Below, piece by piece: positions 21,598-34,630 of a DNA stretch of 64,000 nt. This stretch comes from Melieria omissa. Taxonomy: Eukaryota > Arthropoda > Insecta > Diptera > Ulidiidae. Both the position numbers and the translations under genes were made by a program. The notes under the pieces are model-generated. The model did not search any database. It was not told the DNA's origin and was given only the letters and a program-made list of their open reading frames with translations. Numbering within the stretch: the stretch's first letter is position 1; each line of letters starts with the position of its first letter. The stretch spans positions 124,001 through 188,000 of the forward strand of contig CAXARI010000118.1 of the NCBI GenBank assembly GCA_963971225.1. Reading direction: 5' to 3'.

Positions 21598-24500
21598 GAT
21601 TGTGCGTACTTAGGTTCCACAAGCATTTGATTGGTTATATAGATCAGAGGTGCATTCTTTCAATCAGTCGTTGTTGTGACAGCAACGAAGCAACACGTGT
21701 GGGGGCTGCGCGGATTTTTGTTTTGTTGCCTCAAGAAATTGTATGTATGAAAAAAAATTAGATGCTTTTGTTGTTGTAGTTTTTGTGTTGGCGATTGGTT
21801 GGCCTTTCGGCAATGACAAATGGGAACATTATATTTTTTTCACTTATAATTGTAAGGGTCAAGCGAAATGCACAATGTGCTTTCAACTAATTAAATAATT
21901 TGTTTGCATTTTTTTTGGGCAACTTTACATGTATTGGTTTTTGCTTTTCCATAAGAAGATTTTGGGCACCCCCTGATATAGATGTATCATGTGGTCGATA
22001 TCACTTTTCCACAACGAAATTCTCCTGCATTATTTGAGATAACGAGAAGATTGACCCCATTTATGAAAGCTCAAAACTCCAGCTAGGTTTTAAGGTTATT
22101 ATTTTTTCTATAAACCTAGAATCATCATATTTTACAAGCATTTTATCGATTTTGCAGTAGGCAGCCATTTAATGTCACCCTTGCGCATCGATCTGTTCAT
22201 GATTGCCGAACAGTAATCAAATTATTGATTTAATTTGATAAAGCTGCATTCTCTAGCTACATTTTAAGGGGTTTTTTATTAACGTAACCCATACCGTTTG
22301 GAATCTATAAGCACTTTAGTGGTGAGTGTGTATTTTGTAATAGGCAGTTTTTCAATGTTATCCTTGCGCATCGATATGCTCATTACTCCTGAAGGATAAT
22401 GAAAAGTTAGGGACCAATATAGAAAGCATAAGACTCTGGCTAAATTTTAAGGGGTCAATTATTAATATGCACTTATGCATTTGGTGTTGACAAGCATTTT
22501 AGTGGTTGCACCCAAGTAGCAATTTTTTCAAAGTCACCGTTCCAAATCGATTTGCTTTCGAACCTTGGGGTATAGAAGGATGATTGATACCATTATAGAA
22601 AGCATACGAGTCTAGCTAAATAATAAGGCATAATATTATTAAAATCCGTTAACGGGTCGAGAGTTAACAGCCATAATTTCGATCATGCTGCCGGTGGGAT
22701 ATTTTTTTTATTTACCAAATTGGTGAAAGGTGGTCACTCTGGCTTAATTTTGACGCCATTTTGATTAAAGTGATTGTGCGTACTTAGGTTCCACAAGCAT
22801 TTGATTGGTTATATAGATCAGAGGTGCATTCTTTCAATCAGTCGTTGTTGTGACAGCAACGAAGCAACACGTGTGGGGGCTGCGCGGATTTTTGTTTTGT
22901 TGCCTCAAGAAATTGTATGTATGAAAAAAAATTAGATGCTTTTGTTGTTGTAGTTTTTGTTTTGGCGATTGGTTGGCCTTTCGGCAATGACAAATGGGAA
23001 CATTATATTTTTTTCACTTATAATTTTAAGGGTCAAGCGAAATGCACAATGTGCTTTCAACTAATTTAATTAATTAAATAATTTGTTTGCATTTTTGGGG
23101 CAACTTTAAATGTATTGGTTTTTGCTTTTCCATAAGAAGACTTTGGGCACCCCTGATATAGATGTATCATGTGGTCGATATCACTTTTCCACAACGAAAT
23201 TCTCCTGCATTATTTGAGATAGCGAGAAGATTGACCCCATTTATGAAAGCTCAAAACTCCAGCTAGGTTTTAAGGTTATTATTTTTTCTATAAACCTAGA
23301 ATCATCATATTTTACAAGCATTTTATCGATTTTGCAGTAGGCAGCCATTTAATGTCACTCTTGCGCATCGATCTGTTCATGATTGCCTAATAGTAATCAA
23401 ATTATTGATTTAATTTGATAAAGCTGCAATCTCTAGCTACATTTTAAGGGGTTTTTTATTAACGTAACCCATACCGTTTGGAATCTATAAGCACTTTAGT
23501 GGTGAGTGTGTATTTTGTAATAATTATTATTATGATTGTGCGTACTTAGGTTCCACAAGCATTTGATTGGTTATATAGATCAGAGGTGCATTCTTTCAAT
23601 CAGTCGTTGTTGTGACAGCAACGAAGCAACACGTGTGGGGGCTGCGCGGATTTTTGTTTTGTTGCCTCAAGAAATTCTATGTATGAAAAAAATTAGATGC
23701 TTTTGTTGTTGTAGTTTTTGTGTGTATGCTTTTTTGTGTTGGCGATTGGTTGGCCTTTCGGCAATGTCAAATAGGAACATTATATTTTTTTCACTTATAA
23801 TTTTAAGGGTCAAGCGAAATGCACAATGTGCTTTCAACTAATTCAATTAATTAAATAATTTGTTTGCATTTTTTTGGGCAACTTTAAATGTATTGGTTTT
23901 TGCTTTTCCATAAGAAGACTTTGGGCACCCCTGATATAGATGTATCATGTGGTCGATATCACTTTTCCACAACGAAATTCTCCTGCATTATCTGAGATAG
24001 CGAGAAGATTGACCCCATTTATGAAAGCTCAAAACTCCAGCTAGGTTTTAAGGTTATTATTTTTTCTATAAACCTAGAATCATCATATTTTACAAGCATT
24101 TTATCGATTTTGCAGTAGGCAGCCATTTAATGTCACTCTTGCGCATCGATCTGTTCATGATTGCCGAATAGTAATCAAATTATTGATTTAATTTGATAAA
24201 GCTGCAATCTCTAGCTACATTTTAAGGGGTTTTTTATTAACGTAACCCATACCGTTTGGAATCTATAAGCACTTTAGTGGTGAGTGTGTATTTTGTAATA
24301 GGCAGTTTTTCAATGTTATCCTTGCGCATCGATATGCTCATTATTCCTGACGGATAATGAAAAGTTAGGGACCAATATAGAAAGCATAAGACTCTGGCTA
24401 AATTTTAAGGGGTCAATTATTAACATGCACTTATGCATTTGGTGTTGACAAGCATTTTAGTGGTTGCACCCAAGTAGCAATTTTTTCAAAGTCACCGTTC

Positions 24501-26094
24501 CAAATCGATTTGCTTTCGAACCTTGGGGTATAGAAGGATGATTGATACCATTATAGAAAGCATACGAGTCTAGCTAAATAATAAGGCATAATATTATTAA
24601 AATCCGTTAACGGGTCGAGATTTAACAGCCATAATTTCGATCATGCTGCCGGTGGGATATTTTTTTTATTTACCAAATTGGTGAAAGGTGGTCACTCTGG
24701 CTTAATTTTGACGCCATTTTGATTAAAGTGATTGTGCGTACTTAGGTTCCACAAGCATTTGATGGGTTATATAGATCAGAGGTGCATTCTTTCAATCAGT
24801 CGTGGTTGTGACAGCAACGAAGCAACACGTGTGGGGGCTGCGCGGATTTTTGTTTTGTTGCCTCAAGAAATTCTATGTATGAAAAAAAATTAGATGCTTT
24901 TTTGTTGTAGTTTTTGTTTTGGCGATTGGTTGGCCTTTCGGCAATGACAAATGGGAACATTATATATTTTTCACTTATAATTTTAAGGGTCAAGCGAAAT
25001 GCACAATGTGCTTTCAACTAATTCAATTAATTAAATAATTTGTTTGCATTTTTTTGGGCAACTTTAAATGTATTGGTTTTTGCTTTTCCATAAGAAGACT
25101 TTGGGCACCCCTGATATAGATGTATCATGTGGTCGATATCACTTTTCCACAACGAAATTCTCCTGCATTATCTGAGATAGCGAGAAGATTGACCCCATTT
25201 ATGAAAGCTCAAAACTCCAGCTAGGTTTTAAGGTTATTATTTTTTCTATAAACCTAGAATCATCATATTTTACAAGCATTTTATCGATTTTGCAGTAGGC
25301 AGCCATTTAATGTCACACTTGCGCATCGATCTGTTCATGATTGCCGAATAGTAATCAAATTATTGATTTAATTTGATAAAGCTGCATTCTCTAGCTACAT
25401 TTTAAGGGGTTTTTTATTAACGTAACCCATACCGTTTGGAATCTATAAGCACTTTAGTGGTGAGTGTGTATTTTGTAATAGGCAGTTTTTCAATGTTATC
25501 CTTGCGCATCGATATGCTCATTATTCCTGAAGGATAATGAAAAGTTAGGGACCAATATAGAAAGCATAAGACTCTGGCTAAATTTTAAGGGGCCAATTAT
25601 TAATATGCACTTATGCATTTGGTGTTGACAAGCATTTTAGTGGTCGCACCCAAGTAGCAATTTTTTCAAAGTCACCGTTCCAAATCGATTTGCTTTCGAA
25701 CCTTGGGGTATAGAAGGATGATTGATACCATTATAGAAAGCATACGAGTCTAGCTAAATAATAAGGCATAATATTATTAAAATCCGTTAACGGGTCGAGA
25801 TTTAACAGCCATAATTTCGATCATGCTGCCGGTGGGATATTTTTTTTATTTACCAAATTGGTGAAAGGTGGTCACTCTGGCTTAATTTTGACGCCATTTT
25901 GATTAAAGTGATTGTGCGTACTTAGGTTCCACAAGCATTTGATTGGTTATATAGATCAGAGGTGCATTCTTTCAATCAGTCGTTGTTGTGACAGCAACGA
26001 AGCAACACGTGTGGGGCTGCACGGCAGCCATTTAATATCACTCTTGCGCATCGATCTGTTCATGATTGCCGAATAGTAAGTAGAGTAGTAGACA

Positions 26095-26422
26095 GCCGCC
26101 GTGGCTCAGTTGGTTAGTGCGCGGTCCAAGCGAGTCGCATGCAGAGCGACGCTAGTTCGAATTCTGCATGTAGTAACACCTAAAAAAAAATAACGGGAAA
26201 CTCGTTTTCTCTTTCGGTGGCTGTCCTCTCAGCTGGAAATGGCAAACCTCTGAGAGTAAAAATTGCCTATGAAAAAGCTCCCAACCTGCCGTTCGGAACC
26301 GGCATAAAACTGTAGGTCCCTTCCACCCGCGTACAAAATTCACACGCACAACACGGGTGGTTGCGGGAAGCTAGGCCTTAGTCTCGCGTAAGCGGGCTGT
26401 CGTGCCAATAAATTATTATTAT
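26095..26422 (+). mobile_element. tRNA-derived SINE, copy 10
   Basis: Duplicate of the copy at 15994 (offset 10101), with the same GGCTGCACGG flank. One private change is GCCAATAAATT near the tail in place of GCCAATCAATT. Confidence 0.8.
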
Positions 26423-26955
26423 GATTGTGCGTACTTAGGTTCCACAAGCATTTGATTGGTTATATAGATCAGAGGTGCATTCTTTCAATCAGTCGTTGTT
26501 GTGACAGCAACGAAGCAACACGTGTGGGGGCTGCGCGGATTTTTGTTTTGTTGCCTCAAGAAATTGTATGTATGAAAAAAAATTATATGCTTTTGTTGTT
26601 GTAGTTTTTGTGTTGGCGATTGGTTGGCCTTTCGGCAATGACAAATGGGAACATTATATTTTTTTCACTTATAATTTTAAGGGTCAAGCGAAATGCACAA
26701 TGTGCTTTCAAATAATTAAATAATTTGTTTGAATTTTTTTTGGGCAACTTTACATGTATTGGTTTTTGCTTTTCCATAAGAAGATTTTGGGCACCCCCTG
26801 ATATAGATGTATCATGTGGTCGATATCACTTTTCCACAACGAAATTCTCCTGCATTATTTGAGATAACGAGAAGATTGACCCCATTTATGAAAGCTCAAA
26901 ACTCCAGCTAGGTTTTAAGGTTATTATTTTTTCTATAAACCTAGAATCATCATAT

Positions 26956-27348
26956 TGTTACGAATTTTACTTCACAGGTTCGTTTTGATTGTATTTGAAA
27001 ATAAAACAACTTCAGTTATCCAGCGCAACTTGTTCTACTTTACACTGCTACTATTGCATGTTTTCCCATTGCTTGCTCAACACAGACTCGACCCCTTGCG
27101 CTGCCACTGCTGCTTTTATACCACTTTTCTTATCGCGCCGAAGTTTCTTGCAACTTCTAATTGGAAAGCGCTCGACCATTCTCGCACAGCCCATTTCGAG
27201 AACCATCCTTGCCATATCGGACTATACCAAGCGAATTTATAACAGTTTTGCTGTACTTCACAGTGCATGCCTAAAAGTATGCTTGCAAAACATTCGTGCG
27301 GAGAAAGGCATTCCTGTACAGTGCGGCACAGAATTTCTCATCGTATCA
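26956..27348 (-). repeat. 3' LTR of retrotransposon copy 2 (393 bp)
   Basis: Carries the same variant internal block as the 3' LTR of copy 1. The block replacement therefore predates the duplication. It has no AATAAA on the element strand in the expected region. Confidence 0.88.
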
Positions 27349-27361
27349 CTGCCCATCACTT
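27349..27361 (-). promoter_or_regulatory. Polypurine-like tract of copy 2
   Basis: AAGTGATGGGCAG on the element strand, adjacent to the 3' LTR. Assigned by position, as in copy 1. Confidence 0.5.
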
Positions 27362-28124
27362 AGACTTGTTCGTCCCGAACAAGTACCGAGGCTCCGCCGG
27401 AGTAAGACGCCAGGCGCTCCAAATGGACTACTTTCAGCCTGGCGTTTCCGCTACAGCAGCGTTGAACCCTGTACACCACGTCATTAATCCTGGTCACGAC
27501 CTTGTATGGTCCTTCCCATGACGTTTGAAGCTTTGGAGACAAACCTTTCCTGCGCTGCGGGTTGTAAAGCATTACCAGATCGCCTTCTTGGAACCCCTCT
27601 GGGTTAGCCCGTAGACCATAGCTCACTTTCAACCTGCTTTCAACTAGTAGAGTGCGGCTCCGCGATCTTCTCCTTGGCCCTTTCGCAGCCGAACACCAAT
27701 TACAACCTCTGATTCACTCAGCGACAGACTCCTGGCATCCTACCCAATAGAACCGCCTTCTTATCTTGGCGACAGTTTTTGCGATGCCTAGGTGCCCTCC
27801 ACTGGAGTCGTTATGGTTTTCCTCGATGACATCGTCGATTCGGCCTCTCGGGACCACTATTAGTGATTTTCTGGCCCTGCCATCCCTGCTCTCCCACTCG
27901 CGGTATAGGCAGCCATCCTGCAGACGTAGACTTTGCCACTGTGCCCAGTAAGCCTTCGCGATCGGGCTCTCACCAGCCATCTCCTGCCAGTCCGGCCGTA
28001 ATCTCTGCGCTTTGCCTTTGATGATCTTCGCGAGATCCGTATCCTTGCGCTGGTCCTTCTGTAGCCTTTCCGCAAGCCAATCTTCCTCTTGCAGAACTCT
28101 TACCGACCGAACATCCACAATTTG
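27360..28124 (-). pseudogene. Integrase remnant (pol) of copy 2
   Basis: Same structure as at 17259-18023: zinc-binding His pair, in-frame TGA at 27714-27716, then the Cys pair and the GPY/F C-terminus, with no catalytic core. One Val-to-Ala difference from copy 1 lies in the N-terminal part (KGKAQRL against KGKVQRL). Confidence 0.88.
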
Positions 28125-29600
28125 TCACTCGTTTTCGGCCTGCGAATTATGCCTGCGGTCGGTCTCGCACGAATGGTGTGGCAGAGCGTCATCCCTTCTT
28201 GGCGACGTCTTTTGTCCGGAACGCTTTTCTCGCAGATGGCAGTCTCGTGATATGTGGCCTTGCTTGCCACATCGCCAGCAACTGACTCGAGATGATACTG
28301 CCCGCAGCCCCGCTGGTGCCCCCGAGCTCACTGTCTGGCTTTGCGTGACACGTCCAGATTGGACCCCATGCATCTCCGCAGATGAATGTCGAAAACTTCC
28401 CCTCCAGGCCGCCTCATACGTCAATGCGCTTGTCACCGTCTCACGGAATGTCGGCTTGCCCATCATCAATGCACTGCGTCGTGTCTCCGGGTCATGAAGA
28501 CCTTCAATAAACGCCTCAATCTTCATCCTCTCGAGATAATCAGCGCCGAATTTCGGGTAGCACAACTGTACGAGCCGCTCAATGTCTGCTGCATACGTCT
28601 GCAGCGCCTCGTCTGCTCTTTGCCAGCGGTTCTTCAGCTCGCAATAATACAGCGTTTTGTTGTGCTCGTCACTGTATCTGGCTGCCAATGCCCTCATGAC
28701 GGTCTCGTAATCACCTCTCAAACCTTCCGAAACTGTTTGTATTACCTCAGCCGCACGACCTCTTAGAGCCAGTATCAGCCTCCGACCTTTCCTAACATTG
28801 GTCCACTGACTCTCCAAAGCAGCCATCTCGAATTCTAGTTTGAATGTGGCAAACGACGTAGTACCGTCATAAGTAGGCACTTCTATGGCAAAACTTTCCG
28901 GAGCCGGCGGCAAACATTCTCGTGGCTGTACTTCTCTAAGCCGCTCGTCGATTTTTCTGTTTACCGAATCCTCCAGACTGTCAACTCGTTTGTTCAAGGA
29001 ATCATCCAAGTCATTAACTCGTCTGTTCAGAGAATCATCCAGGCCGTCGACTCGTCTATCCAAGTGTTCCACTTGCGCTCCCAGGTGCTCCACCTTCACA
29101 TCAAGCTTGTTTGAGAATTCTTCCACTTTCTGCTCCAAGCGCGCAGAATTTCCCTGAAGCTTGGTTTCCATTCGCTCCGCTACTTCTCGGTTCGCCGATT
29201 CCATTTTCACTATTTCTTGATTCGTACTTTCCAGTTTCGCTGCAATCTGCGCCGACATTTCACGATTTTCATTTTCCATTTTGGCTGCCATTTCACGGTT
29301 GGAAGTCTCAAACATGCCTTTAAGTGCAACCATAAGCTGGCTCATGTCCATTGCTTGTAGTGGCGCAGCCGCTGCAGTCGTACTTTGCAATGACGCAGCA
29401 CCAACAGGCGATTCCTCCACCTTGGCCGACGCCTCTTGTTCCTGCGTTCCGAACTCATGTGCAGCCCAATCGATGCCTCGTGACTCACACGCCTCTCGCA
29501 AGCGCAGCTGCAACTCCACCTTACCGCCAGCAGTCGGCAAATTCCAGGCCGCCAGCTCCTTCCTCAGCTGGTCAACCTTCAGCAGCTCCAGTTTAACCAT
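28125..29600 (-). CDS. gag: Retrotransposon Gag polyprotein (copy 2)
   Basis: A 491-codon frame whose translation is identical to the gag at 18024-19499: SAP-like N-terminus, hendecad coiled coil, capsid-like region and CCHC knuckle at residues 441-454. The identity reflects the recent duplication of the surrounding satellite block, so it is not by itself evidence for selection on gag. The downstream stop is TGA with the integrase remnant in frame. Confidence 0.93.
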   Translation of the reverse strand: MVKLELLKVDQLRKELAAWNLPTAGGKVELQLRLREACESRGIDWAAHEFGTQEQEASAKVEESPVGAASLQSTTAAAAPLQAMDMSQLMVALKGMFETSNREMAAKMENENREMSAQIAAKLESTNQEIVKMESANREVAERMETKLQGNSARLEQKVEEFSNKLDVKVEHLGAQVEHLDRRVDGLDDSLNRRVNDLDDSLNKRVDSLEDSVNRKIDERLREVQPRECLPPAPESFAIEVPTYDGTTSFATFKLEFEMAALESQWTNVRKGRRLILALRGRAAEVIQTVSEGLRGDYETVMRALAARYSDEHNKTLYYCELKNRWQRADEALQTYAADIERLVQLCYPKFGADYLERMKIEAFIEGLHDPETRRSALMMGKPTFRETVTSALTYEAAWRGSFRHSSAEMHGVQSGRVTQSQTVSSGAPAGLRAVSSRVSCWRCGKQGHISRDCHLREKRSGQKTSPRRDDALPHHSCETDRRHNSQAENE

Positions 29601-29649
29601 GTCTGCGTTTTTATAATTTTATTTTACTTTCAGTAATACAATCCTGACT

Positions 29650-29660
29650 TTCTGACACCA
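29650..29660 (-). promoter_or_regulatory. Primer-binding site of LTR element copy 2
   Basis: TGGTGTCAGAA on the element strand, 2 nt from the 5' LTR, identical to copy 1. Probably a tRNA-Leu-type site. Confidence 0.65.
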
Positions 29661-29662
29661 AA

Positions 29663-30085
29663 TGTTACGAATTTTACTTCACAGGTTCGTTTTGATTGCA
29701 TTTGAAAATAAAACAACTTCAGTTATCCAGTGCAACGTAGTCAAAACTAACAATCGCTTTATTTCGCAGATTTACGCTTCGCTTGTATCTACACTTGTTA
29801 CCACTTTGCTTGCTCAACACAGACTCAACCCCTTGCGCTGCCACTGCTGCTTTTATACCACTTTTCTTATCGCGCCGAAGTTTCTTGCAACTTCTAATTG
29901 GAAAGCGCTCGACCATTCTCGCACAGCCCATTTCGAGAACCATCCTTGCCATATCGGACTATACCAAGCGAATTTATAACAGTTTTGCTGTACTTCACAG
30001 TGCATGCCTAAAAGTATGCTTGGAAAACATTCGTGCGGAGAAAGGCATTCCTGTACAGTGCGGCACAGAATTTCTCATCGTATCA
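29663..30085 (-). repeat. 5' LTR of retrotransposon copy 2 (423 bp)
   Basis: Full 423-bp version with the TATA box and AATAAA on the element strand, matching 19562-19984. It ends at the ATAT duplication at 30086. Confidence 0.9.
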
Positions 30086-30915
30086 ATATTTTACAAGCAT
30101 TTTATCGATTTTGCAGTAGGCAGCCATTTAATGTCACCCTTGCGCATCGATCTGTTCATGATTGCCGAATAGTAATCAAATTATTGATTTAATTTGATAA
30201 AGCTGCATTCTCTAGCTACATTTTAAGGGGTTTTTTATTAACGTAACCCATACCGTTTGGAATCTATAAGCACTTTAGTGGTGAGTGTGTATCTTGTAAT
30301 AGGCAGTTTTTCAATGTTATCCTTGCGCATCAATATGCTCATTATTCCTGAAGGATAATGAAAAGGTAGGGACCAATATAGAAAGCATAAGACTCTGGCT
30401 AAATTTTAAGGGGTCAATTATTAATATGCACTTATGCATTTGGTGTTGACAAGCATTTTAGTGGTTGCACCCAAGTAGCAATTTTTTCAAAGTCACCGTT
30501 CCAAATCGATTTGCTTTCGAACCTTGTGGTATAGAAGGATGATTGATACCATTATAGAAAGCATACGAGTCTAGCTAAATAATAAGGCATAATATTATTA
30601 AAATCCGTTAACAGGTCGAGATTTAACAGCCATAATTTCGATCATGCTGGCGGTGGGATATTTTTTGTATTTACCAAATTGGTGAAAGGTGGTCACTCTG
30701 GCTTAATTTTGACGCCATTTTGATTAAAATGATTGTGCGTACTTAGGTTCCACAAGCATTTGATTGGTTATATAGATCAGAGGTGCATTCTTTCAATCAG
30801 TCGTTGTTGTGACAGCAACGAAGCAACACGTGTGGGGCTGCGCGGCAGCCATTTAATGTCACTCTTGCGCATCGATCTGTTCATGATTGCCGAATAGTAA
30901 GTAGAGTAGTAGACA

Positions 30916-31243
30916 GCCGCCGTGGCTCAGTTGGTTAGTGCGCGGTCCAAGCGAGTCGCATGCAGAGCGACGCTAGTTCGAATTCTGCATGTAGTAACAC
31001 CTAAAAAAAAATAACGGGAAACTCGTTTTCTCTTTCGGTGGCTGTCCTCTCAGCTGGAAATGGCAAACCTCTGAGAGTAAAAATTGCCTATGAAAAAGCT
31101 CCCAACCTGCCTTTCGGAACCGGCATAAAACTGTAGGTCCCTTCCACCCGCGTACAAAATTCACACGCACAACACGGGTGGTTGCGGGAAGCTAGGCCTT
31201 AGTCTCGCGTAAGCGGGCTGTCGTGAGAATCAATTATTATTAT
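30916..31243 (+). mobile_element. tRNA-derived SINE, copy 11
   Basis: Full-length with A and B boxes. Private changes are CTGCCTTTCGG in the body and GTCGTGAGAATC before the tail. Confidence 0.8.
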
Positions 31244-32607
31244 GATTGTGCGTACTTAGGTTCCACAAGCATTTGATTGGTTATATAGATCAGAGGTGCA
31301 TTCTTTCAATCAGTCGTTGTTGTGACAGCAACGAAGCAACACGTGTGGGGGCTGCGCGGATTTTTGTTTTGTTGCCTCAAGAAATTGTATGTATGAAAAA
31401 AAATTTGATGCTTTTGTTGTTGTAGTTTTTGTGTTGGCGATTGGTTGGCCTTTCGGCAATGACAAATGGGAACATTATATTTTTTTCACTTATAATTTTA
31501 AGGGTCAAGCGAAATGCACAATGTGCTTTCAACTAATTCAATTAATTAAATAATTTGTTTGCATTTTTTGGGCAACTTTACATGTATTGGTTTTTGCTTT
31601 TCCATAAGAATATTTTGGGCACCCCTGATATAGATGTATCATGTGGTCGATATCACTTTTCCACAACGAAATTCTCCTGCATTATTTGAGATAACGAGAA
31701 GATTGACCCCATTTATGAAAGCTCAAAACTCCAGCTAGGTTTTAAGGTTATTATTTTTTCTATAAACCTAGAATCATCATATTTTACAAGCATTTTATCG
31801 ATTTTGCAGTAGGCAGCCATTTAATGTCACCCTTGCGCATCGATCTGTTCATGATTGCCGAATAGTAATCAAATTATTGATTTAATTTGATAAAGCAGCA
31901 TTCTCTAGCTACATTTTAAGGGGTTTCTTATTAACGTAACCCATACCGTTTGGAATCTATAAGCACTTTAGTGGTGAGTGTGTATTTTGTAATAGGCAGT
32001 TTTTCAATGTTATCTTTGCGCATCGATATGCTCATTATTCCTGAAGAATAATGAAAAGGTAGGGACCAATATAGAAAGCATAAGACTCTGGCTAAATTTT
32101 AAGGGGTCAATTATTAATATGCACTTATGCATTTGGTGTTGACAAGCATTTTAGTGGTCGCACCCAAGTAGCAATTTTTTCAAAGTCACCGTTCCAAATC
32201 GATTTGCTTTCGAACCTTGGGGTATAGAAGGATGATTGATACCATTATAGAAAGCATACGAGTCTAGCTAAATAATAAGGCATAATATTATTAAAATCCA
32301 TTAACGGGTCGAGATTTAACAGCCATAATTTCGATCATGCTGGCGGTGGGTTATTTTTTTTATTTAACAAATTGGTGAAAGGTGGTCACTCTGGCTTAAT
32401 TTTGACGCCATTTTGATTAAAGTGATTGTGCGTACTTAGGTTCCACAAGCATTTGATTGGTTATATAGATCAGAGGTGCATTCTTTCAATCAGTCGTTGT
32501 TGTGACAGCAACGAAGCAACACGTGTGGGGCTGCGCGGCAGCCATTTAATGTCACTCTTGCGCATCGATCTGTTCATGATTGCCGAATAGTAAGTAGAGT
32601 ATAGACA

Positions 32608-32935
32608 GCCGCCGTGGCTCAGTTGGTTAGTGCGCGGTCCAAGCGAGTCGCATGCAGAGCGACGCTAGTTCGAATTCTGCATGTAGTAACACCTAAAAAA
32701 AAATAACGGGAAACTCGTTTTCTCTTTCGGTGGCTGTCCTCTCAGCTGGAAATGGCAAACCTCTGAGAGTAAAAATTGCCTATGAAAAAGCTCCCAACCT
32801 GCCGTTCGGAACCGGCATAAAACTGTAGGTCCCTTCCACCCGCGTACAAAATTCACACGCACAACACGGGTGGTTGCGGGAAGCTAGGCCTTAGTCTCGC
32901 GTAAGCGGGCTGTCGTGCCAATCAATTATTATTAT
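32608..32935 (+). mobile_element. tRNA-derived SINE, copy 12
   Basis: Full-length. The upstream flank reads AGAGTATAGACA, shorter by one or two bases than the usual AGAGTAGTAGACA. Its downstream satellite matches that after copy 5 (offset 25505). Confidence 0.8.
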
Positions 32936-34302
32936 GATTGTGCGTACTTAGGTTCCACAAGCATTTGATTGGTTATATAGATCAGAGGTGCATTCTTTCA
33001 ATCAGTCGTTGTTGTGACAGCAACGAAGCAACACGTGTGGGGGCTGCGCGGATTTTTGTTTTGTTGCCTCAAGAAATTGTATGTATGAAAAAAAATTAGA
33101 TGCTTTTGTTGTTGTAGTTTTTGTGTTGGCGATTGGTTGGCCTTTCGGCAATGACAAATGGGAACATTATATTTTTTTCACTTATAATTTTAAGGGTCAA
33201 GCGAAATGCACAATGTGCTTTCAACTAATTTAACTAATTAAATAATTTGTTTGCATTTTTTTTGGGCAACTTTAAATGTATTGGTTTTTGCTTTTCCATA
33301 AGAAGATTTTGGGCACCCCCTGATATAGATGTATCATGTGGTCGATATCACTTTTCCACAACGAAATTCTCCTGCATTATTTGAGATAGCGAGAAGATTG
33401 ACCCCATTTATGAAAGCTCAAAACTCCAGCTAGGTTTTAAGGTTATTATTTTTTCTATAAACCTAGAATCATCATATTTTACAAGCATTTTATCGATTTT
33501 GCAGTAGGCAGCCATTTAATGTCACTCTTGCGCATCGATCTGTTCATGATTGCCGAATAGTAATCAAATTATTGATTTAATTTGATAAAGCTGCAATCTC
33601 TAGCTACATTTTAAGGGGTTTTTTATTAACGTAACCCATACCGTTTGGAATCTATAAGCACTTTAGTGGTGAGTGTGTATTTTGTAATAGGCAGTTTTTC
33701 AATGTTATCCTTGCGCATCGATATGCTCATTACTCCTGAAGGATAATGAAAAGTTAGGGACCAATATAGAAAGCATAAGACTCTGGCTAAATTTTAAGGG
33801 GTCAATTATTAATATGCACTTATGCATTTGGTGTTGACAAGCATTTTAGTGGTCGCACCCAAGTAGCAATTTTTTCAAAGTCACCGTTCCAAATCGATTT
33901 GCTTTCGAACCTTGGGGTATAGAAGGATGATTGATACCATTATAGAAAGCATACGAGTCTAGCTAAATAATAAGGCATAATATTATTAAAATCCGTTAAC
34001 GGGTCGAGATTTAAGAGCCATAATTTCGATCATGCTGCCGGTGGGATATTTTTTTATTTAACAAATTGGTGAAAGGTGGTCACTCTGGCTTAATTTTGAC
34101 GCCATTTTGATTAAAGTGATTGTGCGTACTTAGGTTCCACAAGCATTTGATTGGTTATATAGATCAGAGGTGCATTCTTTCAATCAGTCGTTGTTGTGAC
34201 AGCAACGAAGCAACACGTGTGGGGCTGCGCGGCAGCCATTTAATGTCACTCTTGCGCATCGATCTGTTCATGATTGCCGAATAGTAAGTAGAGTAGTAGA
34301 CA

Positions 34303-34630
34303 GCCGCCGTGGCTCAGTTGGTTAGTGCGCGGTCCAAGCGAGTCGCATGCAGAGCGACGCTAGTTCGAATTCTGCATGTAGTAACACCTAAAAAAAAATA
34401 ACGGGAAACTCGTTTTCTCTTTCGGTGGCTGTCCTCTCAGCTGGAAATGGCAAACCTCTGAGAGTAAAAATTGCCTATGAAAAAGCTCCCAACCTGTCGT
34501 TCGGAACCGGCATAAAACTGTAGGTCCCTTCCACCCGCGTACAAAATTCACACGCACAACACGGGTGGTTGCGGGAAGCTAGGCCTTAGTCTCGCGTAAG
34601 CGGGCTGTCGTGCCAATCAATTATTATTAT
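34303..34630 (+). mobile_element. tRNA-derived SINE, copy 13
   Basis: Full-length, with the CTGTCGTTCGG variant. The satellite after it has CATTCCTTC, shared only with the region after copy 6, so the two derive from one ancestor. Confidence 0.8.

Larger units (their letters stand above)
19985..26955 (+). repeat. Complex satellite array, + arm block 2
   Basis: Continues the interrupted unit after the ATAT duplication (19985-19988). Anchors lie at 20873, 21841, 23015, 23792, 24972 and 26666, giving units of 968, 1174, 777, 1180 and 1694 bp. The 777-bp unit has the SINE-tail junction near 23519. A 22-bp insertion variant (GTGTGTATGCTTTTTTGTG, about 23720) appears here and recurs at about 37311, 46533 and 49008. 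From about 24.8 kb on, the sequence repeats about 14.7 kb onward at an offset of 10101-10107 bp. Confidence 0.93.
26956..30085 (-). mobile_element. Ty3/gypsy-type LTR retrotransposon, internally deleted, copy 2 (segmental duplicate)
   Basis: Same length, ends, deletions and ATAT target duplications (26952-26955 and 30086-30089) as the element at 16855-19984, at an offset of 10101 bp. The satellite on both sides is duplicated too, so this is one insertion copied by segmental duplication, not two insertions. I noticed only two substitutions inside: GATGCC to GACGCC near 27406 and CTGCACTTT to CTGCGCTTT near 28007. Confidence 0.93.

Noticed and set aside
26956..30085. Two independent LTR insertions
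   Set aside because: Identical target site, deletions and LTR mismatch plus duplicated flanking satellite show a single insertion copied later.
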